NCBI GenBank assembly: GCA_045106235.1
Contig: JBGCEJ010000004.1
Span: forward strand, 207,714 to 271,713
DNA from: UBA4427 sp045106235
Lineage (GTDB): Bacteria; Myxococcota_A; UBA9160; UBA4427
DNA length: 64,000 nucleotides
Reading direction: 5' to 3'
Shown here: in pieces, positions 43,901 to 53,013 of the stretch
How positions within the stretch are numbered: the stretch's first letter is position 1
How the letters are laid out: every line of letters starts with the position of its first letter
The notes under the pieces: generated by a model
What the model saw: the letters and a program-made list of their open reading frames with translations, nothing else
Database searches by the model: none
What the model was told of the DNA's origin: nothing
Translations under genes and position numbers: made by a program

Positions 43901-45054
43901 CGATCAAGCGCACGAATCTGATTTTGAACGCGACGCGCAAGGTGTTAGGCGCATCGCTGGCTCTCCTGTTCTTGGGCGTGGTGGGCTGCTCCGAAGAAGA
44001 GCAGGTCGTGGAAGACTTATTGCCCGCAGTGTCGGTGGTTCCGATTGTGTCTGTGGATCTCGAAGAAGAGATTCGGGCGAGCGGTGAACTGAAGGCGCGC
44101 TTTCATACCGTGATCGCGGCGGAAGTGGCGGGCCGGGTGACCGGGCTCACGGTGGACGAGGGGGGTGAAGCGGCGGAAAGTACGGTGGTGATCGAGCTCG
44201 ATCCCCAGCGCCGCAAGCTCGATCTGGCGGCGGCACGCGCGCGGCTTTCCCAGGCCAAGGCCAACTCACGCAAGGAAAGCAGTCAGGCCGCACGAATCCG
44301 GAAGCTGCGTTCGGAGAGTGTCGCCTCGATTCAGAAGCTGGAAGAGGCGGAGACGATGCTGCTCCTGGCGGAATCCTCGGTGCGCCAGGAAGAGGCGGCG
44401 GTGGGCGTGGCTCGGCGCGCGGTTTCCGATGCGAGCGTCTCGGCTCCGTTTTCGGGCGTCGTAGCACGTCGGCATGTCGAGCTCGGCGAGTTCGTACAAG
44501 TGGGGACGCCGCTCTTTGAGCTGGTTTCTTTGAATCCGATGGAAGCCGAGTTCAGCCTGACTGAACTGGATACGGAGCGCGTGCGCGTGGGGCAGGTCGT
44601 CACGATCTCTGTGGGCGCCTTTCGGGACCAGACTTTCGAGGGCAAGGTCAGCTTCGTGGCACCGACGGTGGATCCGAGTACGCGGACGCTGCGCATCAAG
44701 GCGGACGTGGACAACGCGGAGGGGCTTCTCCGGCCGGGACTCTTCGCCCGGGTCAGCCTCGGCGTGGATCGGCGCGAGAATATTCTGATGGTGCCGGAAG
44801 AGGCGATTTTGCAGCGTGCAGGCGGCGCTTCGGTCTACCTCGTGGTCGAAGACGATAAGGTCGTGCGCGTTCAGGTCGAGACAGGAACCCAGTCCGGAGA
44901 CCAGGTTGAAGTGCGCGGCGACATCAAGGCGGGCGACCGCGTCGTGCGCCGCGGTCACGGGGGCCTGGCGGACGGCATGGTCGTCGCGGTGAAAGAGGGG
45001 ACGCGCCCGCCGATTGCACGCGCCGCGACTCCAAAAGCGGGGACGGACTCATGA
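43897..45054 (+). CDS. RND efflux periplasmic adaptor (membrane fusion protein), lipoprotein
   Basis: A 385-residue adaptor. The signal sequence ends in a lipobox-like GVVGC (Cys about 31), so it is probably lipid anchored. The lipoyl/hairpin domain starts GELKARFHTVIAAEVAGRV, the coiled-coil region spans about 105-165, and the beta-barrel GQVVTISVGAFRDQTFEGKVSFVAP and membrane-proximal parts follow. It links the inner-membrane pump to an outer-membrane channel, none of which is encoded here. The start is GTG, overlapping the TetR stop; the stop overlaps the pump gene. Confidence 0.9.
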   Translation: MTIKRTNLILNATRKVLGASLALLFLGVVGCSEEEQVVEDLLPAVSVVPIVSVDLEEEIRASGELKARFHTVIAAEVAGRVTGLTVDEGGEAAESTVVIELDPQRRKLDLAAARARLSQAKANSRKESSQAARIRKLRSESVASIQKLEEAETMLLLAESSVRQEEAAVGVARRAVSDASVSAPFSGVVARRHVELGEFVQVGTPLFELVSLNPMEAEFSLTELDTERVRVGQVVTISVGAFRDQTFEGKVSFVAPTVDPSTRTLRIKADVDNAEGLLRPGLFARVSLGVDRRENILMVPEEAILQRAGGASVYLVVEDDKVVRVQVETGTQSGDQVEVRGDIKAGDRVVRRGHGGLADGMVVAVKEGTRPPIARAATPKAGTDS

Positions 45055-48000
45055 GTCTTTCTGACGTTTCGATTGAGCGCCCGGTCCTCACTTGGATGCT
45101 CATGCTCGCCCTCGCCACCTTCGGCTATATGGGCATCGACCGCCTTGGCATCGATCGCTATCCCGATATGACTTTCCCGTTTGTCGGCGTGATGACGAGC
45201 CTGGAAGGCGCCTCTCCGACGACGATGGAAGATGAAGTCGTCGATGTGCTCGAAGAAGCCTTCGCGACCATCGAAGGCGTTCGCCATACCTATTCCGAAG
45301 CAACGACTGGCGCAGCCCGGGTGATGCTCGAGTTCGAACTCGATCACGATCTCGACGTGGCGGCGCAGGATGTGCGCGACAAGCTCAATATGAGCATGAA
45401 CGATCTCCCGAAGGACATGAATCCGCCGATTCTCGGGAAAGCCGATTACTCGATGTTCCCGATCATCTACGCGCCGATCACGACAGATCTGCCGACGACG
45501 GAAGCCTCGGAATACATCGATCGGCACATGAAGCCGGTGATCGAGAGTATTCCCGGCGCGGCGGGGACGGAGATTTACGGCGCCCTGGAACGCAATATCC
45601 GAATCTGGATTGATCCGGATGCGCTCCGAGCGCGGAATATGGCCGTGAGCGATGTCTTGCAGGCGCTGCGCCGAGAGCATGTGGATCGGCCCGGCGGTTT
45701 CGTCGAAGGGCGAAGCGTCGAGTGGGCGCTGAAGACCGACGCCGAGTTCCGCACCCTGGAAGAGCTTGAGCGCATGGTGATTTCCTGGGACGGCGATGCG
45801 CCGATTCGTCTTGAAGATGTCGCGCGGATCGAAGACGGCTCCGAAGACGTCCGCACGGCTTCGCACATGAATGGCAAGCCGGGCATTGCGCTCGCTGTGA
45901 AGAAGCAATCGGACGGCAATACCGTTGCCATCGTGGATGAGTTCTATCGGCGGATGGATATTTTGCGCGAGCGGACGCCGGACGGGATCGAGATCGTTGA
46001 GTCCGCGGGCTTTATCGATAACTCGGAGCTGATTCGGGAGTCTTTTGAAGAGACCGTGTTTGCGCTGATCTTCGGCGGGCTCCTCGCGGTGTTCGTGGTC
46101 TTTGTCTTCATGCGCCGGGCGCGTCCTACGATGATCGTGTTTCTCGCGATTCCGCTTTCGCTGATCACGACCTTCGGGATGATTTGGATCTTCGATTTCA
46201 CCTTGAATACGATGACGCTTCTTGGGCTGACGCTCGCGATTGGCGTCGTGATTGATGACGCCATTATCGTGCTCGAAAATATCGAGCGACATCGCGAGGG
46301 GGGCCTGAACGCAATGGACGCTGCCCGCTCGGGCACGCGCGAAATTTCTTTCGCGGCTGCGGCGGCGACCTTTTCGGTGGCGGCTGTATTCTTGCCGGTC
46401 GCTTTCGCGACGGGACAAATGGGAAGCTTCCTGACCGAGTTCGGGATTACGGTCTCTGTGGCTGTGATTATTTCTCTGGTCGTCGCGCTTTCAATCACGC
46501 CCATGTTGGCCTCGCGCATGCCCCCGCCGACGCCGCGAAAGCCGGGCGGGATGCACGAAAAACTCGAGGGTGGTTTCCGAGCGATGGAGACGACCTACGA
46601 ACGGGTGCTCGACTGGACCCTGGCACATCGTCTCGCAACCCTCGGCATCGCCGCTCTGGCAGTCGCCTTTGCGGTGTTCGCGGGGTCGCAGCTGAAGGGT
46701 GAATTTTTCCCCTCCGCGGATTCAGGCTTTGTCTCCGTGAAGTTTCGAACGCCACCCGGCAGCTCCCTTGAGAACACCGTCGATATCCTGGAGCAGAACG
46801 AAGCCTGGATGATGGCGCAGCCGGAAGTCGCCTCCGTCTTCGCAGCGATCGGTTCGACGAGTATGAGCATAGGCGGGCCGAGCGACGGCTTCATGAATGC
46901 GCGGCTCTATCCCGCCCTCGAACGCGAACGCAGCTCTTTTGAGCTGATGCGCGAAGCGCGTAAGGCACTCTCCGAAATTCCGGGGCAAGAATTTGCCGTA
47001 TCGGACCCGATGGCGTCGAGCGACCGCGCCTTTCAGGTGGAGATCGTGGGGAGCGCGAGCCTTGAGGATCTCGACTACTACTCGACGCTGCTGATGGAAC
47101 GAATGAAGGCCGAGGGCGGCATGGTGGATGTCGACAAGAGCCTCCGTGTCGGGCTGCCTGAAGCGCGGGTCGTGCCGGACCGCGAGAAGGCGGCGGCTCT
47201 GGGGATCGACGCTGCGACGGTGGCCGAAGTGGTGCAGGCCATGATCGGTGGCCTTGAAGTCGCCACGTTCCGTGACGGCGAGGAGCGTCACGACGTTCGC
47301 ATTCGGATGGAAGAGGGCGCCACCTCGACCTTGGATGCGATTGGCGGCCTCTCCGTGCGTGCGCGAAATGGTGAACTGGTCGACCTGCGCAATCTCGTGC
47401 GCGTCGAAAAAGGCGCCACCGCCGCATCCATTACGCGAACGGACCGCATGCGCAGCGTTGAAGTGATGGCGAACCTCGAGGGCCTCGCTCTCGGAGACGC
47501 GATCGCCCGGGCCTACCGAATCACAGAAGAGATTCTGCCGCCCACGCTTTCGCTTCGCCTGACCGGCGACGCGGAGGCCATGGGCGATTCGGTCAATCAG
47601 TTCAAGCTGATGTTCGGCCTCGCGATTCTGGTGATCTACATGGTCCTCGCGGCGCAGTTCGAGAGCTTCACACAGCCGCTGATCGTGATGGCGGCGCTGC
47701 CTTTCTCGATGGTGGGGGCGCTCGGCGGACTTTGGATTCTCGATATGTCGCTGAATATGTTCAGCTTGATTGGGATCGTCTTATTAATCGGGTTAGTCAC
47801 AAAGAATTCTATTCTGCTCGTGGACTACGCGAACCAGCTTCGCAGTGAGGGGATGGAAGCGGAAGAGGCAATGCGGAAAGCAGCGCCTGTTCGGATGCGT
47901 CCGGTCTTGATGACCGCCTTGTCGATGATCTTTGGCGTGCTGCCCGCGGCCTTTGGTCTTGGGCCGGGTGCGGAGACTCGGGCACCGATGGCGGTAGCGA

Positions 48001-48173
48001 CCGCGGCGGGGATGTTCTCGTCTATGCTCCTGACGCTGTTGATCGTCCCCGTCTTCTACCTTGGGCTCGAACGGGTTCGCGATTACTTGACTTTGAAGCG
48101 CAAGGCGGTCCTCGGTGGCGGTCACGCCACGGCGGATTCGGAAAAGTCGGCGAAGACGGAACAACCCGCCTAA
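45051..48173 (+). CDS. RND superfamily efflux pump (AcrB-type inner-membrane transporter)
   Basis: A 1040-residue 12-helix proton antiporter. The N-terminal cytoplasmic start MSLSDVSIERPVLTWMLML is typical. The proton-relay Asp pair is in GVVIDDAIIVLENIERH. The second half has the matching LLIGLVTKNSILLVDYAN and the final ETRAPMAVATAAGMF motif. Large periplasmic loops follow each first helix. It exports hydrophobic compounds via the adaptor encoded upstream. The ATG overlaps the adaptor stop (ATGA), so TetR, adaptor and pump form one operon. Confidence 0.94.
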   Translation: MSLSDVSIERPVLTWMLMLALATFGYMGIDRLGIDRYPDMTFPFVGVMTSLEGASPTTMEDEVVDVLEEAFATIEGVRHTYSEATTGAARVMLEFELDHDLDVAAQDVRDKLNMSMNDLPKDMNPPILGKADYSMFPIIYAPITTDLPTTEASEYIDRHMKPVIESIPGAAGTEIYGALERNIRIWIDPDALRARNMAVSDVLQALRREHVDRPGGFVEGRSVEWALKTDAEFRTLEELERMVISWDGDAPIRLEDVARIEDGSEDVRTASHMNGKPGIALAVKKQSDGNTVAIVDEFYRRMDILRERTPDGIEIVESAGFIDNSELIRESFEETVFALIFGGLLAVFVVFVFMRRARPTMIVFLAIPLSLITTFGMIWIFDFTLNTMTLLGLTLAIGVVIDDAIIVLENIERHREGGLNAMDAARSGTREISFAAAAATFSVAAVFLPVAFATGQMGSFLTEFGITVSVAVIISLVVALSITPMLASRMPPPTPRKPGGMHEKLEGGFRAMETTYERVLDWTLAHRLATLGIAALAVAFAVFAGSQLKGEFFPSADSGFVSVKFRTPPGSSLENTVDILEQNEAWMMAQPEVASVFAAIGSTSMSIGGPSDGFMNARLYPALERERSSFELMREARKALSEIPGQEFAVSDPMASSDRAFQVEIVGSASLEDLDYYSTLLMERMKAEGGMVDVDKSLRVGLPEARVVPDREKAAALGIDAATVAEVVQAMIGGLEVATFRDGEERHDVRIRMEEGATSTLDAIGGLSVRARNGELVDLRNLVRVEKGATAASITRTDRMRSVEVMANLEGLALGDAIARAYRITEEILPPTLSLRLTGDAEAMGDSVNQFKLMFGLAILVIYMVLAAQFESFTQPLIVMAALPFSMVGALGGLWILDMSLNMFSLIGIVLLIGLVTKNSILLVDYANQLRSEGMEAEEAMRKAAPVRMRPVLMTALSMIFGVLPAAFGLGPGAETRAPMAVATAAGMFSSMLLTLLIVPVFYLGLERVRDYLTLKRKAVLGGGHATADSEKSAKTEQPA

Positions 48174-48197
48174 GGAGCGGGGGGCGAGGGCGGGACC

Positions 48198-49163
48198 GTG
48201 TCGCAGTCAGATTCACTCTCGGTCTTCGTGGCCGCAGATTTCGTTGAACCGGTTCGTGCGGAGTTGGCGCGCGCTTTTCGGGTGACGTTTGCTACGTCAG
48301 AGGATCCGCTTGCCGAGCTCGCGGCCAGTGGCGACCCGCATGAGGCGTTGATCTTCTCGCTGGATTTGCCTCTGCGCGCTGAAACGATTGAGTCGCTTCC
48401 GGAGAGCGTGCGCGCGCTTGCGACGTACTCGGTTGGCACAGACCATATTGACTTCGCTGCTGCGAAGGCGAGGGGGCTCGCAGTCTTTCATACGCCGGGC
48501 GTGCTCGCGGACTCGGTCGCAGAGAACGCGATCTTTCTGATGTTGGCGAGTGCGCGACGGGCGACGGAGAGCATCGAGCTGATCCGCAGCCGCGCTTGGC
48601 CCGGTTGGTCGCCGACGCAGCTGGTCGGCGCGCAGCTTTCGGGGCGCACCCTCGGCATTTTCGGCATGGGGGATATTGGCGAGCGGATCGCGACCCGGGC
48701 GCAGGCGCTCGGCATGCAGATTCTGTACTGCAATCGAAACCCGCGGCCGAGCGCGGAGGCGATCGGCGCGCAGTTTCGCGATTCTCTCGACGCGCTGGTT
48801 GCGGATTCGGATGTGCTGATGCTGGCGTGTCCCTCTACGGAGGAAACGCGCGGGATTCTTGGCGAGGAAACGCTCCGGAGGGCAAGGTCCGGACTGATTG
48901 TGGTGAATATTGCGCGGGGCGACGTGGTCGACGATGAAGCCTTGATTGCGGCGCTACGCGGCGGACGCGTTTGGGGTGCGGGGCTCGATGTTTTCGCGGG
49001 CGAGCCGAATGTGCATCCTGACTATTTCGATCTGCCGAATGTCTTCATGGTGCCCCATATCGGGAGTTCGACCCTCGAGGCGCGGCTGGGCATGGGGCGG
49101 AGCCTGATCGAAGGGCTCTCAGCATGGTCGCGCGGCGACACGCCCGAAAATCGCTGCGCCTAA
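48198..49163 (+). CDS. D-2-hydroxyacid dehydrogenase
   Basis: A 321-residue NAD(P)-dependent 2-hydroxyacid dehydrogenase. The Rossmann motif is GIFGMGDIGERIA (about 153-165). The catalytic residues are Arg in NIARGDVVD, Glu in VFAGEPNV and His in VPHIGSST. It reduces glyoxylate, hydroxypyruvate or related keto acids. It starts at GTG 48198 after a G-rich ribosome site. It follows the RND pump by 24 bp but is functionally unrelated to it. Confidence 0.9.
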   Translation: MSQSDSLSVFVAADFVEPVRAELARAFRVTFATSEDPLAELAASGDPHEALIFSLDLPLRAETIESLPESVRALATYSVGTDHIDFAAAKARGLAVFHTPGVLADSVAENAIFLMLASARRATESIELIRSRAWPGWSPTQLVGAQLSGRTLGIFGMGDIGERIATRAQALGMQILYCNRNPRPSAEAIGAQFRDSLDALVADSDVLMLACPSTEETRGILGEETLRRARSGLIVVNIARGDVVDDEALIAALRGGRVWGAGLDVFAGEPNVHPDYFDLPNVFMVPHIGSSTLEARLGMGRSLIEGLSAWSRGDTPENRCA

Positions 49164-49175
49164 TTGGGACGCTGC

Positions 49176-50654
49176 CTAACGGGCGTTCTCGCTCGCTGCG
49201 CGGCCGGCTTGGCGTCCAAAGAAGGTGCAGTCGCCAAGGGACATGCCTGAGCTGTAGCCCTTGCCCCAGCGCGGCAAGCCACAGGCCGTGCGGCCCGCGG
49301 CATACAGTCCGCCGATTTCGCGGCCATCGCTGGATAAAACTTCGCCGGTCGGTCGCACGCTTAATCCGCCGAGGGTGAAAAAGGGGTAGTAGGCCTCGCC
49401 CAGATGGCAGGCGAGGGCGGCGAAGGGCGGCTCGTTCAGCGGCTTCATCCATTTCGCGTCTTTGTTGTAGAGCGGGTCCTCGCCTTTTTCTGCGCCGCGA
49501 TTATAGACCTCGATTGTCGATGTTAACGTGCCGGCGGCAAGGCCGAGTTCGGCTTCCACTTCGTCCCAGGTCTCGCCGACCGCGGCAATTTCGATTTTTG
49601 CGTACTCCGAGGGCTGCTCGAAAAGGGCATCGTCGACCAGGAGGTAGAACTTCTCGCCGATTTGGCTCGCGATGAAATGCGCCACGCGCCCGCCGTAGGC
49701 GTCTTCGTTGATGAAGCGCGCGCCCTTATCGTTGATCAGGATCCCTTTGACATGGTTCTCGGGAGGGTAGTAGGGGAGCGTGAGGAAGAGTTCGTCCATG
49801 TGAATGGCCGCGCCCCCCACGCTCATGCCCATCCGGATGCCGCTGCCATCATCGTACCCGCCGGAGAGGCCATCGTCGGCGAGGCGCTTCCTGAGCGGCG
49901 CGTATTGCCGGAGCATCTCTTCGTTGAGTGCGAATCCGCCGGCGCAGAGGATGACGCCACCCTTCGCGCGGACGAAGCGCGTCTTGCCGCCGGTGGTGAC
50001 GATGACGCCGATCACACGGCCCTCCGCGCCGACGATGAGGGACTGGGCGCGGGTGTCGAACTGGACATCGACGCCGAGGGCGTGGACCCGCTTCGTGAGC
50101 GCTTCGAGGAGGATGAAGCCGCCGGTTTCGCCGATGGCCTCCGGGAGATGGCCGCGGGGGCAGGGCTTGGCTTCATCTTTGAAGGGCCAGGCGAATTCGC
50201 TGCCCGACAGGATGAGGCAGTCGCCCGTTCCCGGCATAACAGGCTTACCCGGAATGTACGTGTCGCGGTACGGGATGCCCTGGGCCTTCAGCCAGTCGAA
50301 ATGGTCGAGGGCGCCGTCGGCATAGAGTCGGACGCGTTCTTCGTCGGCGTCGGGGCCGCCCGCCATCAGCATGTAGCGGTAGAAATCTTCAGTGTTGTCT
50401 TCGAAGCCGTTGGCTCGCTGGGCGGAGGTTCCGCCACCTCCGCCAAGATAGATATCGCCGCCGGCCATCGCACTCGTGCCGCCGCTGCCGGAGGCGACCT
50501 CAAAGAGTGTGACGGACGCGCCGGCTTCCGCCGCTTCGATCGCGGCGGAGGCGCCGGCGGACCCAAATCCCACCACGACGACGTCGGTTTCGAGATCCCA
50601 CTGAGGGACGTCGGATTCGGGGCAGGGCTGGCTGGGCGAGTAGTTTGAGCTCAT
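49176..50654 (-). CDS. FAD-binding dehydrogenase (paralog of 10984-12447)
   Basis: A 492-residue FAD_binding_2 flavoprotein. The FAD motif is VVVGFGSAGASAAIEA (about 26-41), followed by GGTSAMAGGDIYLGGGGG. The end carries FFTLGGLSVRPTGEV, GLYAAGRT and KGYSSGMSLGDCTFFGRQAG. It shares the order and length of the 10984-12447 protein and may dehydrogenate steroids or reduce enones. It is convergent with the hydroxyacid dehydrogenase (12-bp gap) and divergent from the third DUF1214 copy. Confidence 0.87.
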   Translation of the reverse strand: MSSNYSPSQPCPESDVPQWDLETDVVVVGFGSAGASAAIEAAEAGASVTLFEVASGSGGTSAMAGGDIYLGGGGGTSAQRANGFEDNTEDFYRYMLMAGGPDADEERVRLYADGALDHFDWLKAQGIPYRDTYIPGKPVMPGTGDCLILSGSEFAWPFKDEAKPCPRGHLPEAIGETGGFILLEALTKRVHALGVDVQFDTRAQSLIVGAEGRVIGVIVTTGGKTRFVRAKGGVILCAGGFALNEEMLRQYAPLRKRLADDGLSGGYDDGSGIRMGMSVGGAAIHMDELFLTLPYYPPENHVKGILINDKGARFINEDAYGGRVAHFIASQIGEKFYLLVDDALFEQPSEYAKIEIAAVGETWDEVEAELGLAAGTLTSTIEVYNRGAEKGEDPLYNKDAKWMKPLNEPPFAALACHLGEAYYPFFTLGGLSVRPTGEVLSSDGREIGGLYAAGRTACGLPRWGKGYSSGMSLGDCTFFGRQAGRAASENAR

Positions 50655-50782
50655 TTCAGTGCGTTCTCTTGCTAATCAGCGGCGGTGACATTGGTCCTCT
50701 TCACGCTAGCGTAGAAGGTCCGCCTTCAAGGGGCGAAAGGCGGGATGATCTTTGTGGTTGTCTTAGACGAAAAGGAGCGAGT

Positions 50783-51901
50783 ATGGGCCTGAGCAAAACG
50801 GACGAGCGAATTCTGAGTGGGCAGATTTGGGATGATTTCTGCGACCGGCTCAAGGCGGCGGGGGCGCAGGTGCGTTCCGAGGGGACACCCAAAGATGTAA
50901 TGAACCAAGCCCTCGGGTATCGCTATCTGAGTCGCCTGCTGCGGGGCGGCCTCGAACGCGCGGTGGACTATGCGGATCCGCAGTACCCCGGTTTTTATCG
51001 TCTCGCCGACGACACAAAGAAGGTGTTGAACGATAACCCCGACAACTACTATGAAAACTGCACCGTCGACTGCGAATTCGACTACCGGATCTACGGCCAT
51101 CGCGGCACGGTGAAATGGTTCAGTATCGGCGTGAAGGGTGGTGCCGGAGATGTCGGGGGGATGTCGAGTACGGGTGAGATCGATTCGAGCCAGATGACCT
51201 TCAACGACGACGGCACTTTCGAGATCTTTATGAGCAAGACGAAGAAGCCGGGGAATTGGCTGCCCATGACAGACGCCTCGAGCAATATCGTCGTGCGGCA
51301 AACCTTTGGGGATCGTACGAAAGAAGACCGCGCCCAGATCTCGATTGAATGCCTCAACCCGAAGCGGCCGAATAACAATCTCGACCCGGAGAATTTCGAG
51401 GCGCAGCTAAATGGGGCGCTGATGTTCCTGGAGAGCACCCTCGACATCGGCCTCCTCTGGACCAAGATGTATAAGGAGACGACGCTGAATCAGCTGCCGT
51501 CTCACGACCAGCCCATGCTGCATGCCGCGGGCGGAGATCCCACGATCAACTACTACCAGAGTCATTGGGAACTGGCGCCGGACGAGGCGCTTGCGGTGAC
51601 GATCGAGGGCCTGCCTGAATGTCAGACGTGGAATCTACAGCTGTCGAATTTTTGGATGGAGTCTCTGGAGCATCGATTCTTCGATATCTCGGTGAACAAA
51701 TTTACGGCGCGCTATGAGGACGACGGCAGCGTTCGGATTCTGGTCGCCCACGAGGATCCCGGACCCGGACACCCCAACTGGTTGAATACCCTCGGCCATA
51801 GCGAGGGGGGCATGTTGGGCCGGATCGTGGGGGCTTCTGGGGGATGGCCCGAGGAATGGAAGACTGAGGTTGTGAAATTCAAGGACGTGGCGAAGGGCTA
51901 A
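50783..51901 (+). CDS. DUF1214 domain protein (copy 3)
   Basis: A 372-residue paralog of the other two DUF1214 proteins. VDCEFDYRIYGHRGTVKWFSIGVKGG is the first-half beta region, DEALAVTIEGLPECQTWNLQLSNFWMESL and VRILVAHEDPGPGHPNWLNTLGHSEGGMLGRIV the conserved second half. I chose ATG 50783 with AAAGGAG before it. It is divergent from an FAD dehydrogenase and is followed by a hairpin. The function is unknown. Confidence 0.83.
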   Translation: MGLSKTDERILSGQIWDDFCDRLKAAGAQVRSEGTPKDVMNQALGYRYLSRLLRGGLERAVDYADPQYPGFYRLADDTKKVLNDNPDNYYENCTVDCEFDYRIYGHRGTVKWFSIGVKGGAGDVGGMSSTGEIDSSQMTFNDDGTFEIFMSKTKKPGNWLPMTDASSNIVVRQTFGDRTKEDRAQISIECLNPKRPNNNLDPENFEAQLNGALMFLESTLDIGLLWTKMYKETTLNQLPSHDQPMLHAAGGDPTINYYQSHWELAPDEALAVTIEGLPECQTWNLQLSNFWMESLEHRFFDISVNKFTARYEDDGSVRILVAHEDPGPGHPNWLNTLGHSEGGMLGRIVGASGGWPEEWKTEVVKFKDVAKG

Positions 51902-51911
51902 GAGGCGATTC

Positions 51912-51930
51912 CCGGGGCAATTCGCCCCGG
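51912..51930 (+). terminator. Hairpin after DUF1214 copy 3
   Basis: A 7-bp perfect GC stem (ccggggc with gccccgg, 5-nt loop) begins 10 nt after the DUF1214 stop. The following bases are not T-rich, so it may be a weak or Rho-assisted terminator. Confidence 0.45.
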
Positions 51931-52060
51931 AACGGATCTTTGAACCGGTCTCGTGTGCGCAACTTGAGCGCAGATCGTATCTTTCGGGTATTCCGACCGT
52001 CACATGCGCCGCGCGCGATGCACTTACAAATGTGTAAATGATCCCAACGGAGAGACAAAA

Positions 52061-52843
52061 ATGTCGATCTTCAGTCGAGACAAGAAAAAGAAGCCCGACG
52101 CCACGAAAGCGGGAGCGGAGACGTCTCCGCAAAAGGTGGGGGTCGTTTCTGCGGTTCTGCCCACCGGCGCAGACAAGGGAGAGCAGACGCCTTTCTCGGA
52201 TGTGGTTTCGAAACGCTTCGGCCCCTCTGCAAAGAGTGCGGCGGATGCCGACACGCTCGTAGAGCCCCGGCAGGCCGCCTCGGTCAATCCCGCCGAGGGC
52301 GTCGAGCATGAGCATCAGAACATCAAAACCCTTTTTACCTCCGAAGAACCGGAGCTGGAGACGGACCCCATGGCGAATATCGGACGAGCAACCACGATTA
52401 CGGGCAACATCGTTGCTGAAGAAGACCTGGAAATTCACGGCACGATCGAGGGGTCGGTTCTCCTCGATAAGCATCAGGTGACCGTGGGCGCCGAGGGCGT
52501 CGTGCAGGCGAGCGTTGAGGCGAAGGTCGTGATGGTGCACGGCAAGATCACGGGTGATGTAACGGCAACGGAACTGATCGAAGTGAAGCCCGGCGGAATC
52601 GTCGGGGGTGATGTGAAGGCGCCCCGAATGATCATGCATGACGGCGCTGTGATCGTGGGTGGTCTCGATATGTCCGCCGCGCTGCCGACCGGAAGCAACG
52701 CACAGAAAAAAGCCAGCAAGACCGATACAGGGTCGTCAAAGCAGGTAAAGACGGCGGCAAAGAACGGCGACCGACCCGTCCTTAAGAAAGTAGAGCTGCC
52801 CCCGGTCCATGCGGTGGCGGAAGGACAATCGCCGCAGGGTTAG
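52061..52843 (+). CDS. Bactofilin
   Basis: A 260-residue cytoskeletal protein. The bactofilin beta-helix domain (about 107-205) shows the repeated short-strand pattern: GRATTITGNIVAEEDLEIHG, then the GSVLLDKHQVTVGAEGVVQ and GKITGDVTATELIEVKPGG segments. It is flanked by unusually long polar N- and C-terminal tails. Bactofilins polymerise without nucleotides and shape cell envelope or appendages. I chose ATG 52061 with GGAGAG upstream. The gene stands alone, bounded downstream by a strong terminator. Confidence 0.88.
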   Translation: MSIFSRDKKKKPDATKAGAETSPQKVGVVSAVLPTGADKGEQTPFSDVVSKRFGPSAKSAADADTLVEPRQAASVNPAEGVEHEHQNIKTLFTSEEPELETDPMANIGRATTITGNIVAEEDLEIHGTIEGSVLLDKHQVTVGAEGVVQASVEAKVVMVHGKITGDVTATELIEVKPGGIVGGDVKAPRMIMHDGAVIVGGLDMSAALPTGSNAQKKASKTDTGSSKQVKTAAKNGDRPVLKKVELPPVHAVAEGQSPQG

Positions 52844-52892
52844 CGCTCGTTGGCTGCGCCCCGCGAGACGAATGCGGGAAAATCGTGAAAAG

Positions 52893-52929
52893 GCCGGATT
52901 CCCTGAGCAGGGGGAATCCGGCTTTTTTT
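52893..52929 (+). terminator. Intrinsic terminator after bactofilin
   Basis: An 11-bp perfect stem (gccggattccc with gggaatccggc, 8-nt loop) is followed by seven T, about 50 bp after the bactofilin stop. Confidence 0.93.
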
Positions 52930-53013
52930 GTCTAAGCTCTGGGAGCAGAGGGAAAACGGCTGCGGGCAAGGGTCCGTCTCGGTCGACCCGAAGGATTCCC
53001 AGGAGCGAAGTGC

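Noticed and set aside
44955..46418. Long minus-strand open frame of 487 codons opposite the RND pump.
   Set aside because: It lies antisense to a clear RND transporter, has His/Arg-rich composition typical of shadow frames in GC-rich DNA, and shows no family sequence.
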